The translations under genes and the position numbers were made by a program. From positions 40,591,006 to 40,655,005 of the forward strand of contig NC_073694.1 in NCBI RefSeq assembly GCF_029784165.1: a DNA stretch of 64,000 bases, read 5' to 3'. Source of the stretch: Wyeomyia smithii (Eukaryota; Arthropoda; Insecta; Diptera; Culicidae). A model generated the notes under the pieces. That model saw only the letters and a list, made by a program, of their open reading frames with translations. It was not told the DNA's origin and made no database searches. Below, in pieces: positions 32,040 to 42,870 of the stretch; within the stretch, counting starts at the first letter, position 1, and each line of letters opens with the position of its first letter.

Positions 32040-32262
32040 TTTCTTTGGAAGCCCGTGTTGAACAAGTAAAAAAACTGCATTTGGTTGATCAAATTGATGG
32101 ACCCTCCATTAACTGGAAATCAATTTTTTTTTAAATTTTTCGTTTTTCTTCAAAAATTGGCTCACCAAATGTGCTCTAACTCTTAAATTTCTCTATGGAA
32201 TTACCTAAACCAACATATCATTAAAAAGGGAAAAGGTAGGGCCTTCTTTTGCAAATAGCAGA
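32040..32262 (+). repeat. Dispersed repeat, second copy of 4870-5062
   Basis: Shares TTAACTGGAAAT, a T-rich run, TTGGCTCACCAAATGTGCTC and AACTCTTAAATTTCTCTATG, in the same order and orientation, with 4900-5030. It has no ORF. It begins just beyond the gypsy LTR. Confidence 0.55.
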
Positions 32263-32289
32263 TTGGGTGGTCGCCATATTGGATTTGGT

Positions 32290-32323
32290 CATTTATATTT
32301 ATATTTATATTTATATTTATATG
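32290..32323. repeat. (TATATT)n microsatellite
   Basis: About five copies of TTTATA/TATATT followed by GGGGTACGC. Two GGGGTACGC(A/G)AAAG words flank the next 30 bp. Confidence 0.85.
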
Positions 32324-32539
32324 GGGTACGCAAAAGCCTTCAGGGGGTACGCGAAAGAAAAATCAACAATGGCGGACGAAGTAATTTTTTTTTATAATAC
32401 TTTATTATTTGTTGTTAAAACTTGCCCTTAAATGACTGTAGCAATCAAATAAATCATTCACATCGATTTTACAGATCGATCACATTTAGCGTATGTCAAA
32501 CCGCGGACCTCCACTGTCCGTCCTGTATAAACTTTTTAA

Positions 32540-33635
32540 GGTGAATCGGGACCGAATCCAAGCATGGGAGGAGCGATGGCTTCTTCCTGCATACTAGTGC
32601 ATTTCGAGAGTGCCTCAATAAATATCATAAATTATACGACTAACCTGCAATTGTTTATTGTCGAAATGCTAACCCAGCACCGGAGCACCTAGTTCAATAA
32701 ATTTGCACATTTGGTTTTAGCGTGAAACCCTTAACCGTTCTAATCTTACTTTTTTCACGCCGCTGTTTTTTCTCTCCCGGTTTTGTTTATATTTTCACGC
32801 CGGTAGTCACTAGAATGTTTTCCACGAATACCGGCACGTACGAGTCGCGTAATCACTCAATCTACGTATACTTTTCTCTTTACACTTATGATCATCGAGA
32901 TCGTATCTAATTTTCACAAAAACTCGACCGAAATGGGCTAAAACTTGCCTTTAAAGTGTAGCACGTCGCGAAATTACCGTTTTTGCTTTTTTCTATTTTC
33001 AACTCGTTGCGCCCGTGTTGGCAGCAAAGTCAGCTCACTGCGCGGGCATTTAGAGCATTTAGTTTGAAATGAGTCGTGTGAAGTAGTAGTATTTTCATTT
33101 GTGAAGTGTGCTTTTAGTGGTTTTTGGATCATCATGTCGCGTTTAACTAAACTAAGATGAGCAGCGGTTGCTCGCGAGAACGCAAAAAAAGGAAGAGAAA
33201 TCTTGTTGATACCTTGGCATGGACATATGATATCGAAACAAAATTACAACCGTTTTTCGAGAACTTCGTACTCAAAAAGATTGTGCACGATCAAATTTCG
33301 ATCAAAATATAAAAAGTAAAATGCACAAAAAAATTGTCAGTGAAATATTTAATAAACAATTAATTTGGAAAAATATCTATTTTGTACTTTTTATTAAAAG
33401 GCGCTCAAGGCTTCTTTAAAAGCATGTAACACAAAAAAAATGTTACCATTGATATAAATATATAAAAAATGTTTATATCGATAAGTTCGTTGAATTTCTA
33501 ACATTAAGTTAAATAAAATAATCTGGCAACCATGTATTGTTTTACCGTGTTGCACCAATACAACCACATATGAGTGTAAATATGTAGTGGTGTCAACAAT
33601 GATGCAATGATGCTTGGATTCCGTCCCATTTCACC
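32540..33635. mobile_element. 1.1-kb non-autonomous element flanked by TTAA
   Basis: The left end is GGTGAATCGGGACCGAATCC followed by AAGCAT. The reverse complement of the right end is GGTGAAATGGGACGGAATCC followed by AAGCAT. TTAA is present immediately outside both ends (32536-32539 and 33636-33639), the target preference of piggyBac-type elements. The 1096-bp interior contains no transposase-length ORF. TTAA could instead be part of the terminal repeat (TTAAGGTG), since it is self-complementary. Confidence 0.7.
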
Positions 33636-33639
33636 TTAA

Positions 33640-34380
33640 AATGATAAACTGTATTCCCATGACATCCAATTATCCTGGAAACCTTCTTCGACGTCTTCTG
33701 GGCGAGCAGCAAACTCCTAATACTTTCTTTGGCGTTCATTTTTACATATTTGTAATAAAATAATTTCGATGTTCTACACGATGATGATGATGTAACCGAA
33801 TATTCTGTTAACAGAAATGAGTTATTAGTTATACAAATTAACCCAAATAAAGTTCAAATAAAGTTCAATAAAGTTCAAACTTTAACGCATTTTCCTGCCG
33901 CAACCTGTAAAAACGGGGTTTAATCGATCACCCATGAAATCCATGCATTCTATTGGAAAAGATAATTTTCGAACTGAAAAATATTAATCACAGCTTACTT
34001 TGTTGCGTGTTAGGTTGAACATAATGTACCCAAAATTAAGTTTACTTTAAGTAATTGCAATATTTTTTGCCATTCCGAAACCTGTTCGATCAAATTTGAT
34101 TAGGTTTTGACGAAGTAAGAGGAATCCTACAGAAATATATAAATTAACCCCGATCATTCGAGGGTTAACATTGACAGATACGTGAATCGCGTGAGTTAAA
34201 CTCGAGGATACGTTAGCAATATCTAGTGTTGTAAAAATCAATAACTTTTGATCTGTACTTTTTATCATGAATTTTAAGGTGATTAATATCCGCTCAAAAT
34301 AATTGACTCTTTTTCAATTAGGACGTATTTTAGAATGTCCGAATTCAAACTGGTCTATAGAGAAATAGAATATGGGATAC
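33640..34380. other. Intergenic, nothing recognised
   Basis: AT-rich sequence with short ORFs; a triplicated AAGTTCAA(A)TAA word is present near 33851-33880. No gene or element could be delimited. Confidence 0.4.
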
Positions 34381-34383
34381 AGC

Positions 34384-34460
34384 CATGGCCGGATTTAGGC
34401 GCTGGGGGCCCGGGGCAAATTTGTTGATGAGGCCCTCTTTTCTTAGAACATTTAGAGATA
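34384..34460. repeat. Single end of a hAT-like CCGGATTT/GGGCCCGGGGC repeat
   Basis: GGCCGGATTTAGGCGC followed by GGGGGCCCGGGGCAAAT and GAGGCCCTC resembles the left end of the nested MITE at 18086 (GGCCCGGATTTAAG ... GCCCCGGGCC). No matching right end was found nearby, so this is a fragment. Confidence 0.4.
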
Positions 34461-35475
34461 ACGTTCTGGAAGGTGACGAATCACTAGATGTTTTAGCAGA
34501 TTTATTTTCGCTAGATGTCAACAGTAAATGAAATTTGAACAAAAAGAAACCCAAAAGCTATTCCTTTTTCCGTCATAAATTGAATTGGACTACGCTTCCA
34601 TTAACGTTTTGTGAGTCGAACATAGCGATATTCTACAAGTTTGCGAATTAAAAGAGTTAATGCGCCTTTTAATAATAATTAACTTTGTCGGATTAACTTG
34701 GAAAAATTTCCTCGATATTATTGTTTATGTTCAATAGCCGGCAAAACATCTCAAAGGGGAACCCCCGAGCTTGTATAATACAACGCGCGATCTGCAGAAG
34801 CTCATCAATAAACAGCGCACACAGGCTGTAAATTTATGCAAACTCAAACAAAAATGTCTAGTTTGCAATACATACAAACATAGATGCATCTATTTCCAGA
34901 ATATCTTTGACGAAGCTTGTGAATGGCAGCTTCGCTGTTTCCCATTAATAATTTTCTTAGGACCAATAAAATATGCTAATTTATTTTCCTACTGTAAACC
35001 GATCCACCCTAGAATCCCACACCGATCTTCGCGATTGCTCAGTGAGAGACCGATGGAAGAGGAGAGCTGAACACCGGACAGGCGATCGGTGGTTTTTTTT
35101 GCTTGGTAATAAGAATAATGGTTCTATCTTAGTTACTGATGATCGCGATGTTGCCAGCCGACAGGTCGCTTGCAGACGGGCGCGCGCTTCGCTCTCGACT
35201 GCGGGGATTCACGCTGTAATCGCTTTGGTGCGTTTTATGATGACCCTAGACAGCAGATAGTGGTCTTCGTTGTTATTGTTCAAAACCAAAGCTCTCTTCA
35301 AATCAGTTGGGAAATCCTGGTAATGTTTTGAATTATTTTTTTTTTTAAATCCAAACAAAGTGATTTATAATATTTATGAAAATGTTTAATATTCACGGAC
35401 TCGGAATGACACAAAACTAATAGTTGTGCAATTCCACAAAAAAACGGTAAACCAATTTAATCTACCATTTTAGAT
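34461..35475. other. No gene recognised; may include decayed LINE sequence
   Basis: Short + strand frames at 34771-35260 have no recognisable domain. The segment lies directly upstream of a LINE reverse transcriptase relic in the same orientation and could be its degenerate 5' part. Confidence 0.3.
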
Positions 35476-35479
35476 TTGG

Positions 35480-36482
35480 CGTGTAAGCAATTATCGATGC
35501 ATAACTCTTCTCAATACCTCATACAAAATTGTCTCCCGCATTCTGTTCCACAAATTGTGGCTGTTGCAGGAAATTTTAGTTTTCGAGGAAGTTGCTCCAC
35601 TACGGACAAGTCCTCGATCAATTTCGAGAGTTTGACTTGCAAACTGTTCATAGACTTCAGGGCAGTGTACGAATCAGTTAAGAGAAATGAGTCATGGCAG
35701 ATTATGCTCCGATATGGTTTCCCAACAAAAGTGATTAGGCGGATAGGTGCCACCCTTAATGGTTCCACATTAAATGTATGGGCAACCGTGCGATATCTGA
35801 CGCTTTCGTGACATTAAATGATTAACTTATTGTTCAAAACCGCATTGAATGGTGCTATACGAAGGTCAGTCGTGCAAACAAGTGGCACAAAAATTACGAA
35901 GTCTCGCCTTTTCCTAAGTTTTGCGAATGATATTGACATCATAGGTATTCACCGTGGAGCGGTGAAAAGGCCTTTGAACCTCTCAAAAGGGAAGTTACGA
36001 TAATAGGGCTTGTAATAAACTGTGCCAAAACAGAGTACATTGTGACTGGTAGAAAGAGGGGTAATCCGTTGGATGTTAGTGCTGCGATAGTGATTGAGGG
36101 GGCTAATTTGAAGTAGTCGACGAATTTATTTACCTGGACACATTAGTGACGCACGACAATGAGTTTAGCCGTTTATGAAAAAAAAAACCATAGGCACTGA
36201 AAGAAGTTGATCAGCGATCTGCGTTCAATCCTTGATAACAAACAAGAAAACGGTGTTTAGCTCTGACGTATGAAGCGTACCAGGCATACCAATCGGCGAA
36301 TATAGTCAAGCGGTAAAAACAGAGCAGGCTCCAGTGGGCCGAGCGTGTAGCTAAAATGCCGGAAGGGCTACCAACAAAGGCTATATTCAGCCGGAATGCC
36401 GACTTCGAGATAGACCCTACACATGTTGGATGTATGCTATCCGCGAGGACGCCCGCGTAATAAGAGGTAGAGGTTGGATTTG
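35480..36482 (+). pseudogene. Non-LTR retrotransposon (RTE-like) reverse transcriptase relic 1
   Basis: The + strand gives LFIDFRAVYESVKRNESWQI, GFPTKVIRRIGATLNGS, then after frame changes NLLFKTALNGAIRRS and FANDIDIIG, where the catalytic FADD motif has Asp changed to Asn. Further on INCAKTEYIVTGRKRG and near 36336 QWAERVAKMPEGLPTKAIF-like sequence mark the C-terminal region typical of this LINE family in mosquitoes. Several frameshifts and stops. The same family occurs at 57850-59056. The clade (RTE or a relative) is my best judgement from motif order. Confidence 0.75.
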
Positions 36483-36489
36483 ACACTAA

Positions 36490-37596
36490 TCGCACAGGAA
36501 AAAGTATTTTTGCTGCACGAATAAAAGCAAAATAAGTAAGCTTAGTTGAAATGATGCTTTGTAAAATATACCCATCGAAAACAAAAATTTATCAAACAAA
36601 AAACACCTAGCTTCGAACAGCGTTGCAAATCGAGCGAGTAGCAGAACCTTTCTTCTCCTTTCTGCTAGAGAACGAGACATATGCTACGCTTCTCAAGTCT
36701 TTTGCACACACGCTTTGGAAATACTCTTTCTTCTTCATGCATTTCCCTGAGTGGCAGCAAGCACGCACCGACACGAACAAACTCTTGCGTATTGTTACTC
36801 AGCTACCGTAAAAGAGTACGCCAGTTCCTGCTAGTGAGTAGGAGTACTCGACTAAAATTGCTTGACTGCTTGAGTGCTTGAAAAACTGTGCTCGAAAACG
36901 AAAATGCTTTCTTCCCGACAATCGACAGTGGGGCAACGTGAAGGGTATCGGACTGCTTCAGTAAGTTTTTTACAGCAGTCTAATGCAAAACCAGCCGGAG
37001 CGAACCGCTGCCGAAGTAGTCCGATACCCTATCATTTTTTTTCCTCTGCAACCATCGCAAAGCATCTTGAATCAATTGTCTTCGGCTGGTCGTTCTCGTG
37101 AGTTGGGGAGTAGGTATACACGAGTACGCACGAGAAGAGTAGACGGGAGTGTGTGCATATGATCTCGAGAGTAAGAAAGAAAGCAGGAAAGAACGAGAAA
37201 AAGCTTAATTGGAGAATTCTCTACTGTGTGAAAGCGGTGACACCGAGAACCTCACATGAGGTGTTTGTTGTATGCTGCTTACGAGCGAGACTAACAACAC
37301 TGGCTTCGAATGTTTCCTTCATAGCTTTTGTTTTGAAACTTGAAGTTGTTATCACACTTTTGGTGAAAAGTCCAGAATGGAGAAATGATAGATAAGTTCT
37401 TTATTAGAGGTTAAGTTTTAAATCATTTTCTTATTTTCAACTGTTTCAAAAATAACGTTTGCATTGGATGGATTTTTTTCGGATGGTGATGAAACAAGCT
37501 AAGACACATGATTGAGTCTGTCAAATTCCCCATTGAAGGTAATTTTACTAGCTTACCTGCAAAAAATCCACGCCCTTGCGAGCGGCCTTCCGGCAG
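36490..37596. other. GAGTA/ACGAG-rich unique sequence with a short hairpin
   Basis: Sequence rich in GAGTA, ACGAGA and CTTGA words. Weak inverted similarity connects 36650-36740 with 37080-37200, suggesting a decayed inverted-repeat element, but its ends are unclear. No gene was recognised. Confidence 0.35.
36942..37030. repeat. 89-bp imperfect hairpin
   Basis: The left arm AGGGTATCGGACTGCTTCAG pairs with CCGAAGTAGTCCGATACCCT on the right, leaving a loop of about 48 nt. It may be the core of a MITE or a structured RNA. No target duplication was seen. Confidence 0.55.
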
Positions 37597-37662
37597 TTAA
37601 CCGGAACATTCGCTATGGCGGACGAAAACATGCGTGTAGGCATGTTTTTGAGTTCTTTCTTC
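37597..37662 (-). pseudogene. Fragment of the ITm transposase 3' region
   Basis: GGAACATTCGCTATGGCGGA, CGAAAACATGCGTGTAGG and TTTTTGAGTTCTTT match the C-terminal part of ITm copy A at 16572-16630 (GAACATTCGCCATGACGGAC...). Only about 65 bp remain, joined directly to the promoter-bearing repeat that starts at about 37663. Confidence 0.75.
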
Positions 37663-38006
37663 ATTTTTGAAGTAGAATACTTCTCTCAGGAAGTTCGGCT
37701 ACATAGGGATGTGAAATGAAAATCTAAAACCGAAAAAAGTGAAAAATATGTCCAATTTCAAATGCTAATAAACCGATTAGTATTCGATGGATTTCCTTCG
37801 TTCTTGCAGCAATAGATTGGAAAATCTTCTAAGATTCTTCCCAAAATAAGATAATTGTAATTTTATTATTCACACTATTGTACTATTGAAAATAGTCAAG
37901 CCTTGTCAAAACGAAAATTTCGCCCCCTGATTGGTCGTTATATGCTTGCTTCCCAAGCACGGTCGACAGAATCATATACCTTGCAATTGAAAACATGCTA
38001 TTTGGC
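37663..38006 (+). repeat. Promoter-bearing dispersed repeat, copy 3 (left flank of the tandem array)
   Basis: Starts TTTTTGAAGTAGAATACTTC then TCTCAGGAAGTTCGG, and contains TTTCCTTCGTTCTTGCAGCA, ATTGGAAAATC, ACTATTGTACTATTGAAAAT, AGTCAAGCCTTG, CTGATTGGTCGTTA (CCAAT-box-like) and AGCACGGTCGACAGAATCA, ending at the TATA box at 38008. Nearly the same sequence is at 42513-42870 on the other side of the array. It supplies the promoter upstream region for the first unit of the array. Confidence 0.8.
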
Positions 38007-38007
38007 C

Positions 38008-38045
38008 TATATAAGAGCCTGTTTCAGCCGGAGCCGCTCATAACA
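38008..38045 (+). promoter_or_regulatory. Core promoter of array unit 1 (TATA + initiator)
   Basis: TATATAAG at 38008; initiator-like TCATAAC with A at 38040, 32 nt from the first T of the TATA box. A CCAAT-like ATTGGTC lies about 85 bp upstream. An AATAAA at 38371-38376 would allow a polyadenylated RNA of roughly 350 nt. Confidence 0.55.
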
Positions 38046-39284
38046 GTTCTGAACAGCGACGACAGCAGTCCTCCCTTAGCAGCAGTGGGTACCATCGATA
38101 GCGGAAGCGGCCACAACTGTGGCTTGGCTGTGGATAGGCCAGCGTATAGCGGCCACAACTGTGGCATAGCGTAGCATCAGACAGCGACAACAGCAGTCGT
38201 CCTTCCTCAGCAGCAGCACTAGCCCTGTGGTTGGTCACCACGTCTCAGGAGCAGCGCGGTTTTTCTCAGCGTGTGTCGCCAGACAGCCATTATTCCCCCC
38301 GTGTTGGGGCAGCATAATGATTGCCATCAGGAAATCCAGTTTCGGAAATCAAAATGCCTTTTTGAAGGCAAATAAACAAGTCATTGAAAGTTAATAATTT
38401 TTGTCAACGCAAGCAAGCATTCTGTGTTGCATCCTAGCAATTTAAATTTGTCGCACCCGTTTAATTTACTGAATGTGAAATAGCTTCCACAGTGCATGTT
38501 GTCCGTGTATCTTATTTCCCCCAATGTTAGGGCAGCTCAAAGGTTGTAATTAGCAACCGATTTTGAACCACACCATGCTTTTTTCAAGGCAAATAAAAAA
38601 TAATTGAAGGTTAATAATTTTCTGGCATCAACACAAGCAGACATTCTGTGCGGGATGCAATCAAATTCTGTTGTAGTTGTCTAATTTTTACTTTCACTTT
38701 ATTTAGTAAACCCCCCACTGTAGGGGCAGCGCAAAGGCTGCGATCAGCATAACCGACATTGAATAATAAATTGCCCTGTTAGTACGCATTCACAAAAGCA
38801 GTTAGTCCGACTATGCAGAGCTTATATGAAGTCGATTCAATCAATCAGCGTAAACAGAATTTCGTCGTCTCCCAGCTGCCAAGTTGCAACATGATGCAAC
38901 ACGCAACAGCGAGCAAACGAAATCGCTTGATGTTACAAACCGCAATAAGATACGGGTTAAAACCGTTGCGTGTGTGAGAGCACCATCGGTGTTTATTCGC
39001 TGGATACACTATCTACTGTCTACTGAACGCAATAATCTGCTTACATGCGACATGGGGACGGGAACATTTTCTTCAACCAAGCTGCACAACACGACACAAA
39101 ACATGTTATTTTGTTGCTTCAATGAGAGTGCTATCGGTCCGGCTCGACAAGAAATCATTTTTGTGCATCCGTGCTACGAAACTGAGGAAAAACTTTAGAA
39201 ACTGAAAAAAGAGGTGGAGCTTATCAAATGATCGCTATATCATTCCACCACGTACGTGAAATAATTCATTCCTATTTTCATCCC

Positions 39285-39322
39285 TATATAAGAGCCTGTT
39301 TTAGTCCAAGCCGCTCATAACA
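39285..39322 (+). promoter_or_regulatory. Core promoter of array unit 2
   Basis: TATATAAG at 39285 with the same downstream sequence as unit 1. The upstream region is different and specific to the array; it carries a GGTGGAGC / TTCCACCACG inverted pair. Confidence 0.5.
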
Positions 39323-40561
39323 GTTCTGAACAGCGACGACAGCAGTCCTCCCTTAGCAGCAGTGGGTACCATCGATAGCGGAAGCGGCCACAACTGTGGC
39401 TTGGCTGTGGATAGGCCAGCGTATAGCGGCCACAACTGTGGCATAGCGTAGCATCAGACAGCGACAACAGCAGTCGTCCTTCCTCAGCAGCAGCACTAGC
39501 CCTGTGGTTGGTCACCACGTCTCAGGAGCAGCGCGGTTTTTCTCAGCGTGTGTCGCCAGACAGCCATTATTCCCCCCGTGTTGGGGCAGCATAATGATTG
39601 CCATCAGGAAATCCAGTTTCGGAAATCAAAATGCCTTTTTGAAGGCAAATAAACAAGTCATTGAAAGTTAATAATTTTTGTCAACGCAAGCAAGCATTCT
39701 GTGTTGCATCCTAGCAATTTAAATTTGTCGCACCCGTTTAATTTACTGAATGTGAAATAGCTTCCACAGTGCATGTTGTCCGTGTATCTTATTTCCCCCA
39801 ATGTTAGGGCAGCTCAAAGGTTGTAATTAGCAACCGATTTTGAACCACACCATGCTTTTTTCAAGGCAAATAAAAAATAATTGAAGGTTAATAATTTTCT
39901 GGCATCAACACAAGCAGACATTCTGTGCGGGATGCAATCAAATTCTGTTGTAGTTGTCTAATTTTTACTTTCACTTTATTTAGTAAACCCCCCACTGTAG
40001 GGGCAGCGCAAAGGCTGCGATCAGCATAACCGACATTGAATAATAAATTTCCCTGTTAGTACGCCTTCACAAAAGCAGTTAGTCCGACTATGCAGAGCTA
40101 ATATGAAGTCGATTCAATCAATCAGCATAAACAGAATTTCGTCATCTCCCAGCTGCCAAGTTGCAACATGATGCAACACGCAACAGCGAGCAAACGAAAT
40201 CGCTTGATGTTACAAACCGCAATAAGATACGGGTTAAAACCGTTGCGTGTGTGAGAGCACCATCGGTGTTTATTCGCTGGATACACTATCTACTGTCTAC
40301 TGAACGCAATAATCTGCTTACATGCGACATGGGGACGGGAACATTTTCTTCAACCAAGCTGCACAACACGACACAAAACATGTTATTTTGTTGCTTCAAT
40401 GAGAGTGCTATCGGTCCGGCTCGACAAGAAATCATTTTTGTGCATCCGTGCTACGAAACTGAGGAAAAACTTTAGAAACTGAAAAAAGAGGTGGAGCTTA
40501 TCAAATGATCGCTATATCATTCCACCACGTACGTGAAATAATTCATTCCTATTTTCATCCC

Positions 40562-40599
40562 TATATAAGAGCCTGTTTTAGTCCAAGCCGCTCATAACA
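40562..40599 (+). promoter_or_regulatory. Core promoter of array unit 3
   Basis: TATATAAG at 40562, exactly 1277 bp after that of unit 2, with identical surroundings. Confidence 0.5.
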
Positions 40600-41838
40600 G
40601 TTCTGAACAGCGACGACAGCAGTCCTCCCTTAGCAGCAGTGGGTACCATCGATAGCGGAAGCGGCCACAACTGTGGCTTGGCTGTGGATAGGCCAGCGTA
40701 TAGCGGCCACAACTGTGGCATAGCGTAGCATCAGACAGCGACAACAGCAGTCGTCCTTCCTCAGCAGCAGCACTAGCCCTGTGGTTGGTCACCACGTCTC
40801 AGGAGCAGCGCGGTTTTTCTCAGCATGTGTCGCCAGACAGCCATTATTCCCCCCGTGTTGGGGCAGCATGATGATTGCCATCAGGAAATCCAGTTTCGGA
40901 AATCAAAATGCCTTTTTGAAGGCAAATAAACAAGTCATTGAAAGTTAATAATTTTTGTCAACGCAAGCAAGCATTCTGTGTTGCATCCTAGCAATTTAAA
41001 TTTGTCGCACCCGTTTAATTTACTGAATGTGAAATAGCTTCCACAGTGCATGTTGTCCGTGTATCTTATTTCCCCCAATGTTAGGGCAGCTCAAAGGTTG
41101 TAATTAGCAACCGATTTTGAACCACACCATGCTTTTTTCAAGGCAAATAAAAAATAATTGAAGGTTAATAATTTTCTGGCATCAACACAAGCAGACATTC
41201 TGTGCGGGATGCAATCAAATTCTGTTGTAGTTGTCTAATTTTTACTTTCACTTTATTTAGTAAACCCCCCACTGTAGGGGCAGCGCAAAGGCTGCGATCA
41301 GCATAACCGACATTGAATAATAAATTGCCCTGTTAGTACGCATTCACAAAAGCAGTTAGTCCGACTATGCAGAGCTTATATGAAGTCGATTCAATCAATC
41401 AGCGTAAACAGAATTTCGTCGTCTCCCAGCTGCCAAGTTGCAACATGATGCAACACGCAACAGCGAGCAAACGAAATCGCTTGATGTTACAAACCGCAAT
41501 AAGATACGGGTTAAAACCGTTGCGTGTGTGAGAGCACCATCGGTGTTTATTCGCTGGATACACTATCTACTGTCTACTGAACGCAATAATCTGCTTACAT
41601 GCGACATGGGGACGGGAACATTTTCTTCAACCAAGCTGCACAACACGACACAAAACATGTTATTTTGTTGCTTCAATGAGAGTGCTATCGGTCCGGCTCG
41701 ACAAGAAATCATTTTTGTGCATCCGTGCTACGAAACTGAGGAAAAACTTTAGAAACTGAAAAAAGAGGTGGAGCTTATCAAATGATCGCTATATCATTCC
41801 ACCACGTACGTGAAATAATTCATTCCTATTTTCATCCC

Positions 41839-41876
41839 TATATAAGAGCCTGTTTTAGTCCAAGCCGCTCATAACA
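41839..41876 (+). promoter_or_regulatory. Core promoter of array unit 4 (partial unit)
   Basis: TATATAAG at 41839, exactly 1277 bp after that of unit 3. The unit is cut at 42512 after its second sub-repeat, so any transcript would run into the flanking repeat copy. Confidence 0.5.
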
Positions 41877-42512
41877 GTTCTGAACAGCGACGACAGCAGT
41901 CCTCCCTTAGCAGCAGTGGGTACCATCGATAGCGGAAGCGGCCACAACTGTGGCTTGGCTGTGGATAGGCCAGCGTATAGCGGCCACAACTGTGGCATAG
42001 CGTAGCATCAGACAGCGACAACAGCAGTCGTCCTTCCTCAGCAGCAGCACTAGCCCTGTGGTTGGTCACCACGTCTCAGGAGCAGCGCGGTTTTTCTCAG
42101 CGTGTGTCGCCAGACAGCCATTATTCCCCCCGTGTTGGGGCAGCATGATGATTGCCATCAGGAAATCCAGTTTCGGAAATCAAAATGCCTTTTTGAAGGC
42201 AAATAAACAAGTCATTGAAAGTTAATAATTTTTGTCAACGCAAGCAAGCATTCTGTGTTGCATCCTAGCAATTTAAATTTGTCGCACCCGTTTAATTTAC
42301 TGAATGTGAAATAGCTTCCACAGTGCATGTTGTCCGTGTATCCTAATTCCCCCAATGTTAGGGCAGCTCAAAGGTTGTAATTAGCAACCGATTTTGAACC
42401 ACACCATGCTTTTTTCAAGGCAAATAAAAAATAAATGAAGGTTAATAATTTTCTGGCATCAACACAAGCAGACATTCTGTGCGGGATGCAATCAAATTCT
42501 GTTGTAGTTGTC

Positions 42513-42870
42513 CAATTTTGAAGTAGAATACTTCTCTCAGGAAGTTCGGCTACATAGGGATGTGAAATGAAAATCTAAAACTGAAAAAAGTGAGAAATAT
42601 GTCCAATTTCAAATGCTAATAAATCGGTTAGTTTTCGATGGATTTCCTTCGTTTTTGCAGCAATCGATTAGAAAATCTTCTAAGATTCCTACCAAATGCA
42701 TGAAATTGCAATTTTATCATTCGAACTATTGTACTATTGAAAATTCTTAAGCCTTGTCAAAACACAAAATTCGACCTCTGATTGGTCGTTAAACCGCGCT
42801 TTCACAAGCACGGTCGGCAGAGTTATGGACCTAGTAAATTGGGAATCATCATTTGGCCTACATAAGAGCT
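42513..42870 (+). repeat. Promoter-bearing dispersed repeat, copy 4 (right flank of the array)
   Basis: CAATTTTGAAGTAGAATACT through GGAAGTTCGGCTACATAGGG, ACTATTGTACTATTGAAAAT and CTGATTGGTCGTTA matches 37663-38006 with the same order and strand. The TATA box is decayed to TACATAAGAG (about 42860) and sequence beyond it no longer matches, so this copy probably lacks promoter function. Confidence 0.8.

Larger units (their letters stand above)
38007..42512 (+). repeat. Tandem array of 1277-bp promoter-bearing units (3.5 copies)
   Basis: Three full units (38007-39283, 39284-40560, 40561-41837) and a partial fourth (41838-42512) repeat with an exact 1277-bp period and only scattered single-base differences. 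Each unit starts with CTATATAAGAGCCTG and an initiator-like TCATAAC 32 nt later. It then holds two copies of the palindrome GCCACAACTGTGGC 42 bp apart, AGC-rich sequence, and three diverged sub-repeats each beginning with a mini-hairpin (CCCCCGTGTTGGGG, CCCCAATGTTAGGG, CCCCACTGTAGGGG, each followed by CAGC) and containing AATAAA-type words. Short ORFs of 67 codons (-) and 104 codons (+) are carried along but resemble nothing known. The upstream sequence of units 2-4 differs from that of unit 1. Confidence 0.95.

Noticed and set aside
38038..38241. 67-codon - strand frame repeated in every array unit
   Set aside because: Kept only because the units are nearly identical; composition is AGC-driven and antisense to the predicted transcript.
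38884..39198. 104-codon + strand frame in array units 1-3
   Set aside because: No similarity recognised, no conserved motif; identity between units reflects recent duplication, so it is not evidence of coding selection. Left as uncertain in the array entry.
38007..42512. Histone or rDNA-type gene cluster
   Set aside because: No histone coding sequence or recognisable ribosomal RNA in the units.
38007..42512. CRISPR array
   Set aside because: Units are 1277 bp, contiguous and without spacers; the sequence is eukaryotic.
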